NCBI GenBank assembly: GCA_937922795.1
Contig: CALAJK010000061.1
Coordinates: forward strand, 1-64,000
Reading direction: 5' to 3'
DNA: 64,000 bases
From: an uncultured Anaerolineae bacterium
GTDB taxonomy: Bacteria; Chloroflexota; Anaerolineae; Aggregatilineales; Phototrophicaceae
Positions 28,653 through 38,978 of the stretch are shown piece by piece (position 1 is the stretch's first letter; every line of letters starts with the position of its first letter). Made by a program: the position numbers and the translations under genes. The notes beneath the pieces are model-generated. The model was given only the letters and a program-made list of their open reading frames with translations. It searched no databases and had not been told where the DNA came from.

Positions 28653-29521
28653 GAGGCGCGGCTTTCAGCATTGGTTTGCGCGACCGCGCCGGGGCGGTGG
28701 CGGTACAGGAAGTACAGCAGCGACGCCACGAACAGCACCGCCGTCACCGCCTGCGACCAGTTGATGCCGCCCACTAGCGTGACATCCACCCGCAGGAACT
28801 CCAGCAGGAAGCGGATGAAGCTGTACTGCGCCACATAGAATAGGAAGATATCGCCCGGCAGCAGCCGCGCCCGCAGCCGCTGGAAGACGTTCAGCAGCAC
28901 GATGAACGCCAGCAGGCTCCACAGCGATTCGTACAGGAACAGCGGATGAAACAGCGTCGTAGCCACCGGATAATCGATGATGCTCTTGTAGGGCGCGACG
29001 CGGTGCGCCGAGTCAATCGTCAATCCCCAAGGCAGCGTGGTGACCGTGCCGTACAGCTCCTGGTTGATGAAATTGGCCCAGCGGCCGATCGCCTGCCCCA
29101 GCGGCAGCGCCACGGCGGCGATATCCAGCCAGAACCCGAGCGGCAGTTTGTTGCGGCGCACATACAGGTAAGCGCCCAGCAGCCCGCCCAGCACGGCGCC
29201 GAAGATGCTCAGGCCGCCGCTCCAGATGGCCAGCGGGCCGTTCTGCAGGTCGGTGATGTTCTGCAAGAACCAAGCGGTGTCGCGCCCGGCCTCGACCACC
29301 GACTGAGACGGGAACAGGACGAACCACAGCCGGGCGAAGATGATGCCGGGGATGATGGCCCAGGTCAGCCCGCCCCAGACATGTTCCGGGTCGTGGCCGG
29401 CGCGTTTGGCCAGCCGCGCCGCCGCGAACGCCGCCACCAGCATGGCGAACACGATGATCAGGCCGTAATAGCGAATTTGCAGGCTGTCGAATAACAGGAT
29501 GCCTTCTTTTTGGAATTCCAT
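28649..29521 (-). CDS. lgt: Prolipoprotein diacylglyceryl transferase
   Basis: IRYYGLIIVFAMLVA, SGGLSIFGAVLGGLLGAYLYVRR, LPLGQAIGRWANFINQELYGTVT, LFHPLFLYESLWSLLAFIVLL. Confidence 0.95.
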   Translation of the reverse strand: MEFQKEGILLFDSLQIRYYGLIIVFAMLVAAFAAARLAKRAGHDPEHVWGGLTWAIIPGIIFARLWFVLFPSQSVVEAGRDTAWFLQNITDLQNGPLAIWSGGLSIFGAVLGGLLGAYLYVRRNKLPLGFWLDIAAVALPLGQAIGRWANFINQELYGTVTTLPWGLTIDSAHRVAPYKSIIDYPVATTLFHPLFLYESLWSLLAFIVLLNVFQRLRARLLPGDIFLFYVAQYSFIRFLLEFLRVDVTLVGGINWSQAVTAVLFVASLLYFLYRHRPGAVAQTNAESRAS

Positions 29522-29533
29522 GCCCAACCCTCT

Positions 29534-30127
29534 CTAGCGAATATGGCGATGCACATACCACAGCCGGCGCAGCGCTGTGGCGTTCGCCCCGACCGCCAGC
29601 AGCAGCAGCCCCCACTCCAGCAGCGGCGGCAGCAGCAGGGCGGCCACGATCACCACCACGCGCACCAGCCGGTCGAACAGACCGATCTTCACGGACAGCC
29701 CGGCTTCGCCAGCGCGGGCGCGCACGTAGCTCACGCCGAAGGCCCCGATCAGCGCCGCGTAGCACAGCAGCAGCATGTCCGGGCGGTTGTGGACGGCAAA
29801 ATGATAACTCAATCCGCCAAAAATGAAAGCATCGGCATAGCGGTCGAGCGTCGAGTCGAGGACGCCGCCGAACGGGTTGGGCAGGCCGCGGGCACGCGCC
29901 ACCGCCCCGTCTAGCGCGTCCAGCGGCAGCCCCAGCGCCAGGATCAGGCCGCCGAGTTGAAGCTGCCCCTGGGCGATGACCAGCGCGGCGGCCGCCACCA
30001 CCGCCAGCCCGGCGATGGTCAGCGCGTCAGGATGGATGCCCAGGCGGTGCAGCATCGTCCCAGCCCAGTCAGTCAAATGGCGCGTAGCGGCGCGCGCCCG
30101 GTCGTTGAGGGTGGTCGGCTCGGTCAT
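29534..30127 (-). CDS. CDP-alcohol phosphatidyltransferase family protein
   Basis: LPLDALDGAVARARGLPNPFGGVLDSTLDRYADAFIFGGL matches DGxxAR..x8..GxxxDxxxD. Confidence 0.92.
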   Translation of the reverse strand: MTEPTTLNDRARAATRHLTDWAGTMLHRLGIHPDALTIAGLAVVAAAALVIAQGQLQLGGLILALGLPLDALDGAVARARGLPNPFGGVLDSTLDRYADAFIFGGLSYHFAVHNRPDMLLLCYAALIGAFGVSYVRARAGEAGLSVKIGLFDRLVRVVVIVAALLLPPLLEWGLLLLAVGANATALRRLWYVHRHIR

Positions 30128-30177
30128 AACTCCCTCTTGCAAATGGCCGTGAAGTCCGATACACTCCAGGATGCATT

Positions 30178-30251
<74 letters not shown>

Positions 30252-30256
30252 CAGCG

Positions 30257-30279
30257 ATCCCGCCAATCTCTGGCGGGAT
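30257..30279 (+). terminator. Terminator after tRNA-Pro
   Basis: ATCCCGCC-aatctct-GGCGGGAT followed by TTCGATT. Confidence 0.75.
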
Positions 30280-30361
30280 TTCGATTCGGGTCATCTTACG
30301 GCGGCGGCCAGCGGCTGACCAGGGGCAAGTTGGCGACAGGCAGGGGCTCACCGAAAAATCG

Positions 30362-30388
30362 CCGGGGTGAAGCGGCGCTTCACCCCGG
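30362..30388 (-). terminator. Intrinsic terminator of HtrA-like gene
   Basis: CCGGGGTGAAGC-ggc-GCTTCACCCCGG 12-bp perfect stem; on the minus strand followed by CGATTTTTCGG. Confidence 0.8.
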
Positions 30389-30415
30389 TTCGTCCGGCAC
30401 AGGTTGCCGCGATGA

Positions 30416-31546
30416 TCACTCCTGCGGCAGGGAGGTCGGCCGCTCTTGCAGGGTGACCGGCACATCGATCTCCGCGCCGTCGCGCCACACCCGCAGCGTC
30501 ACCGTGTCGCCCGGCTGGGTGTTCTTCAGCAGGTAGGCGGTCAGATCGGGCACTTGGCTGACGGGCTGGCCGTTGATGGCGATGATGACATCGCCGTTGA
30601 TCGGCTGCTCGCCGAAGGGCGTGTTGATGGTCATGCGCGACCCGCGCAGGCCGGCTTTCTCTGCCGGGCCGTCGGGCAGCACGCTGGCGACCATCACGCC
30701 GTTCATGGTGATAGGCATGCGCATGATCTCGCGCTGCTCCGGCGACAGCGGGCCGCCGGTGATGCCCAAATAGCTGTGGCGGTACGTGCCGTTGGCGATG
30801 AGGTACGGCACGATGCGGCGCACCGTGTTCGACGGCACGGCGAAGCCCACGCCGGACGCGCTGCGCGTGGCGCTGGCGATGGCCGTGTTCACGCCGATCA
30901 CCTGGCCGGCGGCGTTCAGCAGCGGGCCGCCGCTGTTGCCGGGGTTGATGGCCGCGTCCGTCTGGATGATCTCCGGGATGCTGAAGCGGCTCTCACCGCT
31001 GAGGCTGCGCTGCAGGGCGCTGACGATGCCGGTCGTCAGCGTGAAGTTCTCGCCGAAGGGGCTGCCGATGGCCAGCACAGTCTGGCCGACTTTCACCTGA
31101 TCGGAGTCGGCGAACGTTACCGGCTTGAGCGACAGGCCGGGAATATCAGTATCTACCTTGATCACGGCCAGGTCAGAGTCTGGGTCGCGGCCAACCAGCT
31201 TGGCGCTCACGGTCAAACCGTTGAAGAACGTCACCCGAATGCTGCTGGCGTTCTCCACCACGTGATTATTGGTGACGATGTGGCCTTCCTGGTCAATGAC
31301 GAAACCGCTGCCTGTGCCCAACCCGGTCATACCAGACCGGACGTTGGTCTTGGCCACTTCGATGTTGACGGTCGAGTCCACAACCGACTGGTAGACGTCG
31401 GCCAGCGCCTGCTCCGCGGGCGCCAGCGTGTAGGGCGGCGCGGCCGGCAGCGGTTCCAGCCGCTGCGCCGCGGCCGGCGCGAAGGCGGTCAGCGCTAGGA
31501 TGGCCGCCGTTAGAATCGCTAAAATCAAGTGTTTGTGTTTTTGCAT
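30416..31546 (-). CDS. HtrA/DegP-like trypsin-type serine protease with PDZ domain
   Basis: GSGFVIDQEGHIVTNNHVVENA, DPDSDLAVIKVD, IQTDAAINPGNSGGPLLNAAGQVIGVNTAI, C-terminal PDZ. Confidence 0.95.
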   Translation of the reverse strand: MQKHKHLILAILTAAILALTAFAPAAAQRLEPLPAAPPYTLAPAEQALADVYQSVVDSTVNIEVAKTNVRSGMTGLGTGSGFVIDQEGHIVTNNHVVENASSIRVTFFNGLTVSAKLVGRDPDSDLAVIKVDTDIPGLSLKPVTFADSDQVKVGQTVLAIGSPFGENFTLTTGIVSALQRSLSGESRFSIPEIIQTDAAINPGNSGGPLLNAAGQVIGVNTAIASATRSASGVGFAVPSNTVRRIVPYLIANGTYRHSYLGITGGPLSPEQREIMRMPITMNGVMVASVLPDGPAEKAGLRGSRMTINTPFGEQPINGDVIIAINGQPVSQVPDLTAYLLKNTQPGDTVTLRVWRDGAEIDVPVTLQERPTSLPQE

Positions 31547-31805
31547 ATGACTCCTCCTTCAAGCAAGATAGCCGCCGGAAGAATGTGTGGTAGCTGTGCT
31601 GCGAGAAGGCTGATGCTGGTTCAGCCGTCTTTCAGCAGATTGGTCTAAGCAGCAGCTTTCGGCTGTGAGCAGCCGCAGCCAGCTGCCAGCGTCCTCCCAA
31701 GCGGATGTAAATCTAAGGTAGCTGCTCGCCATTCATCACCGCATCAGAAATTGATGAAGATTCAGTGAAGTTTATGTTGGATTCGTGTCAGCATGTGCGC
31801 AGCGG

Positions 31806-32161
31806 CTAAATGATCTCCAGCTCCTCGCCATCGCGGGTGCGGAAGGTGGCGGGCGCGTCGTCGTTCTTGCGCTTCTTGCCCCGCCAGGGATCATCGTTCT
31901 TGCGCTTGCCGGGGTCGCCTTCTGGGCGGTCACAGGCGGCGCCCTTGAGCGCCGGCAGGATGACGAAGAACAGGACGCCCAGCGCCGCGCCAGCGGCACG
32001 ATCATCTTCCAGCCGAGCAGCAGCAGGAACAGCAGCCCCAACGCCGGCCATGGCATCCAGAAGCGGTAGCCGCGCCGGCCCCAGCCGCGCCGAGACCAGT
32101 CCCAGTGCGTGTGGTTCCAGCCGCGCCCATGATACCCGCGCCAGTTCCATTTCCCGTGCAT
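31806..32161 (-). pseudogene. Small Trp/His/Gly-rich two-TM protein gene with an apparent frameshift
   Basis: N-terminal half in one frame (MHGKWNWRGYHGRGWNHTHWDWSRRGWGRRGYRFWMPWPALGLLFLLLLGWKMIVPLA), C-terminal half in the +1 frame (GAALGVLFFVILPALKGAACDRPEGDPGKRKNDDPWRGKKRKNDDAPATFRTRDGEELEII*). Break near 31985-31997. Confidence 0.6.
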
Positions 32162-32292
32162 GATCCACCTCCGGTTCACCTCGTACATATGGAATTACGC
32201 ACGGGACAGCCTGGGGTTGCAAGGCGGGCGGGCTTCTCATCGGTTTCTGATCGAAAGAACAGGCCGGGGCCCACGCTGACCTAGCCATCAGG

Positions 32293-33549
32293 CTAGGTCT
32301 GAGGCCGGCCTCCGTTGTAACGGCGCCGGCGGCGGCGGCGCGGCGAACCCGGCTGCGCCTGGCGCGTCGGCGCGGCGGCGGATGCCGGCTGGCCAGCCGA
32401 AGCTGCCGGAAGCCCCAGCGGCGACTGGTAAGGGTGATCGGCTGCTACTGGCACGCGCAGCCGGATGAGCTTCTCGATGTCGCGTAGATAGGCGCGTTCG
32501 TCGGCGTCGCAGAAGGAATAGGCTGTCCCCGACGCGCCCGCCCGCGCGGTGCGCCCGATGCGGTGGACGTAGGTCTCCGGCTCGTTGGGGAGCTCGTAGT
32601 TGATGACGTGCGTCACATCGTCCACATCAATGCCCCGTGCGGCGATGTCGGTGGCCACCAGCACCCGCGTCCGGCCGGATTTGAAGTTGGCCAGCGCCCG
32701 TTCGCGCGCGCTCTGCGACTTGTTGCCGTGGATGGCCTCGGCCTGGATGCGGGCGCGCTCCAACTGCTGCGCCAGTTTGTTGGCGCCGTGTTTGGTGCGG
32801 GTGAACACCAGCGCGCGCCGGATGGTGGGATCGCCGAGGATGTGTTCGAGCAGGGCGCGCTTGTCGCCCTTCTCGACGAAAAACACCGACTGGGCGATGG
32901 TCTCGACCGTGGTGGCCTGCGGCGTCACCTCGACATGCACCGGATCAACCAGGATGTGGTCGGCCAGATCCTGGATGTCGGACGGCATAGTGGCCGAAAA
33001 CAGCAGCGTTTGCCGGCGGACGGGCAGGGCAGCGATGACCCGGCGCACGTCGTGGATGAACCCCATATCCAGCATCCGGTCGGCCTCGTCCAGGACGAAG
33101 GTTTCGATGGTGTTCAGCCGCACCAGCCCCTGCCCCATGAGGTCGAGCAGCCGGCCGGGGGTGGCCACCAGGATGTCAGGACGGCGGCGCAGCGCCTCGA
33201 CCTGGGGCTGCTGGCCGACGCCGCCGAAGATGACGGCGTGTTTCAGCCCGGTGTGGCGGCCGTAAGCGGCGAAGCTGTCGCCGATCTGGGACGCCAGCTC
33301 GCGGGTGGGCGACAGCACCAGCACGCGCAGGCCGCCGCGCGGGCGGCTCGCCTCGGCCGCCAGCCGCTGCAGGATGGGCAGCGCGAAAGCGGCGGTCTTG
33401 CCGGTGCCGGTCTGGGCGCAGCCGATCAGATCGCGGCCGGCCAGCACGTGCGGGATCGCCTGGCGCTGGATCGGAGTCGGTTGTTGGTAACCCTCGGCGC
33501 GCAGGGCGCGCAGCAGCGGGTCAATCAGGTTCAAGTCGGAAAAATCCAT
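32293..33549 (-). CDS. DEAD/DEAH box RNA helicase (RhlE-like)
   Basis: Q motif [84 protein letters not shown]. Confidence 0.96.
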   Translation of the reverse strand: MDFSDLNLIDPLLRALRAEGYQQPTPIQRQAIPHVLAGRDLIGCAQTGTGKTAAFALPILQRLAAEASRPRGGLRVLVLSPTRELASQIGDSFAAYGRHTGLKHAVIFGGVGQQPQVEALRRRPDILVATPGRLLDLMGQGLVRLNTIETFVLDEADRMLDMGFIHDVRRVIAALPVRRQTLLFSATMPSDIQDLADHILVDPVHVEVTPQATTVETIAQSVFFVEKGDKRALLEHILGDPTIRRALVFTRTKHGANKLAQQLERARIQAEAIHGNKSQSARERALANFKSGRTRVLVATDIAARGIDVDDVTHVINYELPNEPETYVHRIGRTARAGASGTAYSFCDADERAYLRDIEKLIRLRVPVAADHPYQSPLGLPAASAGQPASAAAPTRQAQPGSPRRRRRRRYNGGRPQT

Positions 33550-33855
33550 GTGACCTCTCAAATATCGTGGATGCTCAGCCCGTTGCCGGCTTCATCCACT
33601 TCGTCTACCACAGGTTGAGCGTGATCGGGGAAGGTGCAGCGGAGATGAAACTGCGCGTACAGCACTCGCGGAACGTCTATGCCCAGATCATAGCACAGAT
33701 TGCTGCCGAAGAACAGCGTGATGGATGCCTTTGCCCTCGCTCTAAATCTCGCTCCTGCATCGAGAGAGACTTTGCAGAACCTTTCGATGCGCCCCCTCAG
33801 GGCGAAAGGGGCTGTGAAGATGAGGGCTCTTTGAAGTCTCTTCCGCCCGGCGGTT

Positions 33856-34257
33856 TCACTCCGCCTTGACGACGTAGGTGCTGACCAGCTTGTCGTGCAG
33901 CCCCTGGTTTTGGTCATCGAAGAAGGCGATGATCCAGCCGATCATCATCAGCGCCGAGTTGATATAGTAGCCGATGTAGCGGATGACGGCGTCGGCGTCG
34001 GTCAGCGGTTCGCCGCTGGCCTTGATGACGCGCACCTTCATCAGCATCTTGCCCGGCGTCTGGCCGTAGTTGCGCGTCCAGAAATACCAGTTGTACAGCA
34101 GGCCGATGACGAAGCTGCCGACGCCGCCCGCGCCGACTCGGCCGAATATCCCGGCGAACACGCCGCCGATCAGCCCCAGGATGATGCTGTCGATGACGAG
34201 GGCGATGAAGCGCGGGCCGAGCGAGGCCAGCTCGTAGGTATCGTTCTTGCTTTTCAT
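33856..34257 (-). CDS. RDD family membrane protein
   Basis: LGPRFIALVIDSIILGLIGG (RxxAxxxD), WTRNYGQTPGKMLMKVRVIKASGEPLT. Confidence 0.9.
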   Translation of the reverse strand: MKSKNDTYELASLGPRFIALVIDSIILGLIGGVFAGIFGRVGAGGVGSFVIGLLYNWYFWTRNYGQTPGKMLMKVRVIKASGEPLTDADAVIRYIGYYINSALMMIGWIIAFFDDQNQGLHDKLVSTYVVKAE

Positions 34258-34320
34258 GCGGTTGTCTCTTCCCCTGGTGGTCGTAGTGCTGCCTGTTAAT
34301 ACGCAGCCGAGGAATAAAAG

Positions 34321-34941
34321 TTACGCCGCCGCCAGCAGCGCGCCCACGCCCTGGCGGATGAGCGCCAAGCCGAAGGCCGCCATCACGCCGATCGTTAGCA
34401 GCAGCAGGCCGCGCGTCACGCGGTCGTCCAGCCGCCGCAGCCGGTCGAACACGACCACATACAGCGCCAGGAAGCCCAGAAACGTGCCGTAGAACGCCGC
34501 CAGGAAGGCCAGCCCATGCCAGGCGGACTCGCTCAGCGCCCGCACCAGCAGCGGCCCGTTGACCGTCGTCCAGAAGAGGTACGGGCCGGGGCTCAGCCAG
34601 TTCATGATCAGCCCCTGGGCCAGCGTGCGCGCCGGCGGCGGGCCGCCCCCGGCCAGGGCGCTGCCGGCGCGGAAGCGCTGCCACGCCCCCCAGGCGATCC
34701 ACAGCAGGTACAGCCCGCCGGCCACCTGCACCGCCTGGATGAAGCCGTCCGGCATCTGCCGCAGCAGCAGCACCACCGCCAGGATGATCGGCCCGTCGGT
34801 GAGCAGCGGCGACAGCACCACGATCAGGCTGCGCCGCCAGCCGTAGGCCAGCGTCAGGCTGACCAGGTAGCCGGTGAACGGGCCGGGCATGGCGCCGGCG
34901 GCGAACCCCAGGCTGACTCCTTGCGTGATGAAAGCGAACAT
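34321..34941 (-). CDS. LysE family amino-acid translocator
   Basis: TQGVSLGFAAGAMPGPFTGYLVSLTLAYGWRRSLIVVLSPLLTDGPII; six hydrophobic segments. Confidence 0.85.
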   Translation of the reverse strand: MFAFITQGVSLGFAAGAMPGPFTGYLVSLTLAYGWRRSLIVVLSPLLTDGPIILAVVLLLRQMPDGFIQAVQVAGGLYLLWIAWGAWQRFRAGSALAGGGPPPARTLAQGLIMNWLSPGPYLFWTTVNGPLLVRALSESAWHGLAFLAAFYGTFLGFLALYVVVFDRLRRLDDRVTRGLLLLTIGVMAAFGLALIRQGVGALLAAA

Positions 34942-35009
34942 GATCCCCCCTAGGCCGATGTCTCCGACGTGATCGCGACACAGCCGGCCGTGCTCTGACT
35001 ACTTCAGCG

Positions 35010-37001
35010 TCAATCTGGGACGAACGCCAGCGCCAGCGCCTCTAGGCGCAGGCCGCCGCAAGCCAGCGCCGGCGACGGGCTGACCGGGCAGGACGGCTCC
35101 AGCGCCAGCGCCAGCGTGTGATAGCCGGGCGTGATCGCCACCCGCAGATCCAGCGCCCAGGCGCTGATCCCTGTCCATGTTTCGACCGGCTGGCCGTCCA
35201 GGAGCAGGACGACGGTGCGGTCGGCAGCCAACGCCCCGCGCAGGTGGACGATGCCGCCGGCCGGCGCAAACAGGTAGGACTCGGCGCGGCTGGCATAGCT
35301 GCCGGGGCGCGCTGGCAGGGTGACAAAGCCGGGCGGGCTGTCAGCCGGCGGCGCTTGGAACACGGCGAAGCGGGCATCTTCGTAAACAGGCGGCCCCAGC
35401 CGTTCGCGCAGCCGAGCTTCCAGGCTGGCCTCGCCCCATTCGCGGTGCAGGATCAGGACGTCAGCGCCGGCGGCCTCCAGCAGCGCCGGGTCGAGCGTCT
35501 CCTCCAGCAGCGTCAGCTTGGCCGGGTCTACCGGCGTGCGCCGCGTGACCTGGCCGGCGATCAACGGCCGGCGGTGCGCCGTTTGTAGGTACAGGCCGGT
35601 TTTGGCCGCCAGCGGATGATGCGCAGGCACGTCCAGCACCGCCCGCGCGTCCGGGCGTTCGGCCAGCGCCGCCACCGCCGGCGGGATGTCGCCGGGGATA
35701 GTGGGCATGCCCGACCAGAACACCTGATATTCCCACAGCGTCAGGCCGGCAGCCAGCAGCGCCAGGCCCCACGCCTGCCGCCCGCGCCGGCCCAGCGCGC
35801 TGAAGCCGTAGGCCGCCAGAAACGCCAGCGCCAGGCCGACTGTCAGGTTGAACCGCGCCGGCGCGCGCACGATGTTGAACAGCGGGAGCTGCTGGTACAG
35901 CGCCCAGGGCAGCGTGACGTAAGTTGGATGGCCATCGAACGCTAGCATGACCGGCGCGTCCAGCGCTTTCAGCAGCGGTCCCAGCGCCAGCGCCCAGGCG
36001 ACCGCCGCCAGCGCCAGCCACAGGCGGCTCGCTGGCCGCCGCCAGACGCCGATCGCCGCCAGCCCGGCCGCGACCAGCCCCATGTAGGCCGGCTTCTCGA
36101 ACGGGTCGATCCCCAGGATGCGGTGGGTATAGTCTAGCTGGCCGAAGACCGGGTGCTGAAACGACGGCGTGACCAGGCTGAGCAGGTCGACGCTGTAGAG
36201 GACGTCGCCGCGTTCGCGTATCCAGGGGGGCGCGGCCAGGGCTTCCAGCAGGCCGGGCAGGATGAAGACCGCCGCCAGCGCCGCGCCCAGCGCGCTCGCC
36301 ATCAGCCCCCACCGCAGCGCCGGCCAGTCCCGCGCCAGCGCCATCCCCAGCAGCGCCAGCGCCGTCAGCGGCAGCAGGTTGAACACCAGGATCTGGTTGC
36401 TGCCCAGCACGCCCAGCACGAAGCACCCCGCCGCCAGCAGTAGCCGGCGCGGCGACCGATCCTGGCGCAGGCGCAGCAGGTGGTAAGCGTACAGCGGCAG
36501 CGGCCACAGCGCCAGCAGGCCGGTGTGCCCAGCGGCCAACTGCCCCTGCATGGCCGGGAACGCCAGGAAGATGACGCCCCCCAGCAGCGCCCCCGGCCAG
36601 GAGCCGGTCAGCCGCCGGGCGGCCCAGCACAGCGCCCAGCCGTTGAGCGCCAGCCGCAGGATGGCCGCCAGGTTGAAGGCCGCCGGCAGCGGCAGGATGA
36701 AGGCGAACAGCCAAGCCGGGAACGATTGGAGCGGGATGCTCCATAGCAGCGCCGACGGCAGGCCGTCGGGGTAGGCCAGCAGCGGCTGGAAGAAGGGCGA
36801 TTGGCCGGTGCGCAGCGCCTCGACAAACCACCAGATGAAGCGGGCGTATTCGTAAGAGTCGCCAAACGGGTGGCCGATGAAGCGGGTGGAGAAGGTCAGC
36901 GCCGCTGGCCAGGTGACCAGCAAGGCGACCCCCAAGTAGAAGCCGTAAGCAGCCGCATACCCTGCTGCGGGCGATCTAGCCCAGCGCACTCGATCAGACA
37001 T
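35010..37001 (-). CDS. Large multi-TM glycosyltransferase-like membrane protein
   Basis: About 10+ TM helices, FSTRFIGHPFGDSYEYARFIWWF acidic loop, C-terminal beta-rich extracytoplasmic domain. Confidence 0.7.
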   Translation of the reverse strand: MSDRVRWARSPAAGYAAAYGFYLGVALLVTWPAALTFSTRFIGHPFGDSYEYARFIWWFVEALRTGQSPFFQPLLAYPDGLPSALLWSIPLQSFPAWLFAFILPLPAAFNLAAILRLALNGWALCWAARRLTGSWPGALLGGVIFLAFPAMQGQLAAGHTGLLALWPLPLYAYHLLRLRQDRSPRRLLLAAGCFVLGVLGSNQILVFNLLPLTALALLGMALARDWPALRWGLMASALGAALAAVFILPGLLEALAAPPWIRERGDVLYSVDLLSLVTPSFQHPVFGQLDYTHRILGIDPFEKPAYMGLVAAGLAAIGVWRRPASRLWLALAAVAWALALGPLLKALDAPVMLAFDGHPTYVTLPWALYQQLPLFNIVRAPARFNLTVGLALAFLAAYGFSALGRRGRQAWGLALLAAGLTLWEYQVFWSGMPTIPGDIPPAVAALAERPDARAVLDVPAHHPLAAKTGLYLQTAHRRPLIAGQVTRRTPVDPAKLTLLEETLDPALLEAAGADVLILHREWGEASLEARLRERLGPPVYEDARFAVFQAPPADSPPGFVTLPARPGSYASRAESYLFAPAGGIVHLRGALAADRTVVLLLDGQPVETWTGISAWALDLRVAITPGYHTLALALEPSCPVSPSPALACGGLRLEALALAFVPD

Positions 37002-38094
37002 ACACGTTCAGGGTCTTCAGCCCGCTGCCCGTCAGCGCCAGCACGATGACCGCCCCGCTCCCGGCGTGGGCGCGCACGGTCGGCAGGGCCGCCGCCGCCG
37101 CCGCGCTGGTCGGCTCGACCAGCAGGCCGCGCTTGTGCAGGGCGGTCTGCGCCTGCCGAATGGCGGCGTCGTCCACGCGCAGCGCCATACCGCCCGTCTG
37201 GCGCAGGGCGCGCAGGATCTCCAGGCCGCGCACCGGCCGGCTGACGACGATGCCGTCGGCGATGGTCGGCTGCTCGGCTGCCGCCGCCGGCTCGTCGCGC
37301 CCGGTCTCCCAGGCGCACACCACTGGGTCGCAGGCGGCGCTCTGCACGGCGTACAGGCGCGGCAGTTGGGCGACCAGCCCGGCACGGCGCAGCGCGGCGA
37401 AGCCCTCGGCCAGCCCCAGCAGCAGCCCGCCCTGGCCGACTGGGCAGACGACGGCGTCCGGGCCGCGCCGACCTAACTGCTCCCAGATCTCCCAGGCGCA
37501 GGTCATCTGCCCGGCGATGAACAGCGGACTCCAGGCGTGGCTGGCGTAGACCACGGTGCGGGCCGCCTCGCGGCAGGCGGCGGTGACCGCCGACCGCAGG
37601 CCGTCCACCTCGACCAGTTCCGCGCTGGCGGCGATCAGCCGTTTCTTGCCGGCGGGGGCGCTGGCTGGGGCGAAGATGCGCGCCCGGATGCCGCAGGCGC
37701 TGGCGTAGGCCGCCAGCGAGGCGCCAGCATTGCCGGACGAGTCCTCGACGACCTGGCCGACGCCGTGCGCCAGCAGGTGATTGACCAGCAGCGCCGTGCC
37801 CCGGTCTTTGTATGAGCCGGTCGGGTTCAGATATTCCAATTTGGCGTAGACCGGGCCATCTGGCAAGTGGGTCAGCACCAGCGGCGTCGCCCCTTCACCC
37901 AGCGAAAACCGGCGCTGAACCGGCAGCAGGGTGGCATAGCGCCACAGCGACCACTCGCCCGTGAGCGCGCTCGCGTCAAATTCCAGCGGGGCGCGCAGCC
38001 CCAGTGGGCCGCCGCAGACCTCACAGCGCCAGTCCAGCGGGCCGGCTGGCTGGCCGCAGCGGGCACAGACGAACTGCGGTTCGGCAGCGCTCAT
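36994..38094 (-). CDS. Threonine synthase / PLP-dependent lyase with N-terminal zinc ribbon
   Basis: FVCARCGQPAGPLDWRCEVCGGPLG; YAKLEYLNPTGSYKDRGTALLVNHLL (PLP Lys); VVEDSSGNAGASLAAYASACGI. Confidence 0.92.
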   Translation of the reverse strand: MSAAEPQFVCARCGQPAGPLDWRCEVCGGPLGLRAPLEFDASALTGEWSLWRYATLLPVQRRFSLGEGATPLVLTHLPDGPVYAKLEYLNPTGSYKDRGTALLVNHLLAHGVGQVVEDSSGNAGASLAAYASACGIRARIFAPASAPAGKKRLIAASAELVEVDGLRSAVTAACREAARTVVYASHAWSPLFIAGQMTCAWEIWEQLGRRGPDAVVCPVGQGGLLLGLAEGFAALRRAGLVAQLPRLYAVQSAACDPVVCAWETGRDEPAAAAEQPTIADGIVVSRPVRGLEILRALRQTGGMALRVDDAAIRQAQTALHKRGLLVEPTSAAAAAALPTVRAHAGSGAVIVLALTGSGLKTLNVYV

Positions 38095-38390
38095 GATCTC
38101 TCCTCGTGCGCTGGGCGACGGCTGGTAAGCCGCAGCGGATGCGTCGAGATAATAATCAACCGCAATCAGCAGGATTGACGGCCAGCGCGGGGCGCGAACC
38201 CGCTCCCGACCGCCCGAAATCGAGTATAGTACAGCCTTGTGTGAGCCGAAAGACCGGACTGAACTGGGCTTACCGCGAGCGGATCGCAAGGCTTCAAGAA
38301 ATGCCGTAGTGGCGCGCTGACCGTTGCAGTTCCGGCGCCGGCAGGGTATAACCGCCGCCATCGTCCACCGCAGCGCGTGGGGAGGGGGAA

Positions 38391-38975
38391 GTGACGCTTG
38401 GACTGGGGCTGGTTTACATCCTGGTGGGGGCTGCCCTGCTGGTCTTCGGCCTGCTCATCTACTATGGCCTGCTGCAGTTATTCTACGCCCTGCTGGGCGC
38501 AGTCGTCGGCTACAGCCTAGGCGTAGCGCTGACTGGCGGCGGCTACAGCTCGCCCAGCCTGGTCGAGATCGCGCTGGCCGTAGTGGGCGGCGTGCTGTTC
38601 TGGCTGGCGGCGCGCGGCCTTGACCGGCTGCGGAGCGTGTTGGGCGGCGCGCTGTTGGGCGCGCTGCTAGGGCTGGCGATCGCGCAGGCGCTCGCTTTGT
38701 CTGGGGCGATGGCGCTGCTCGCCGCGGTCATCGGCGCTTTCATCCTGGGCTTCCTGGCGAACACGCTCTATGAGCCGATCATCATTTTGTCCACCGCGCT
38801 CAGCGGCGCGGCGCTGTTAGTAGACGGTCTGTTCCTGGTGCTGAACCTAGATTTTCTCAACCGTAATGTCAGCCGCGGCGATGTGACGCCGCTGCTGCTC
38901 TGGCTGGTGCTGGCCGCCATCGGCGCGGCCTGGCAGGCCAGCCAGCGCGCGCGCTGGCGCAGGCGTCGGTCGTAG
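38391..38975 (+). CDS. DUF4203-like (TM198-type) multi-TM membrane protein
   Basis: Highly hydrophobic, about 7 TM segments; LIYYGLLQLFYALLGAVVGYSLGVAL. Confidence 0.65.
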   Translation: MTLGLGLVYILVGAALLVFGLLIYYGLLQLFYALLGAVVGYSLGVALTGGGYSSPSLVEIALAVVGGVLFWLAARGLDRLRSVLGGALLGALLGLAIAQALALSGAMALLAAVIGAFILGFLANTLYEPIIILSTALSGAALLVDGLFLVLNLDFLNRNVSRGDVTPLLLWLVLAAIGAAWQASQRARWRRRRS

Positions 38976-38978
38976 CGT

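Noticed and set aside
32563-33618. 351-aa plus-strand ORF
   Set aside because: Antisense shadow of the DEAD-box helicase gene.
33558-33917. 119-aa minus-strand ORF between the DEAD-box and RDD genes
   Set aside because: C-terminal part ([46 protein letters not shown]) looks protein-like, possibly a gene remnant, but the N-terminus is unconvincing and I cannot assign it. Not called.
36141-36660. Repetitive-looking (GCCAGCGCC)n-rich stretches
   Set aside because: Codon-level Ala/Leu-rich TM coding in a high-GC gene, not a true tandem repeat or CRISPR.
35461-36831. 456-aa minus-strand ORF in an alternative frame
   Set aside because: Ala/Gly/Arg-rich alternate frame within the membrane protein gene 35010-37001, which has clear TM structure.
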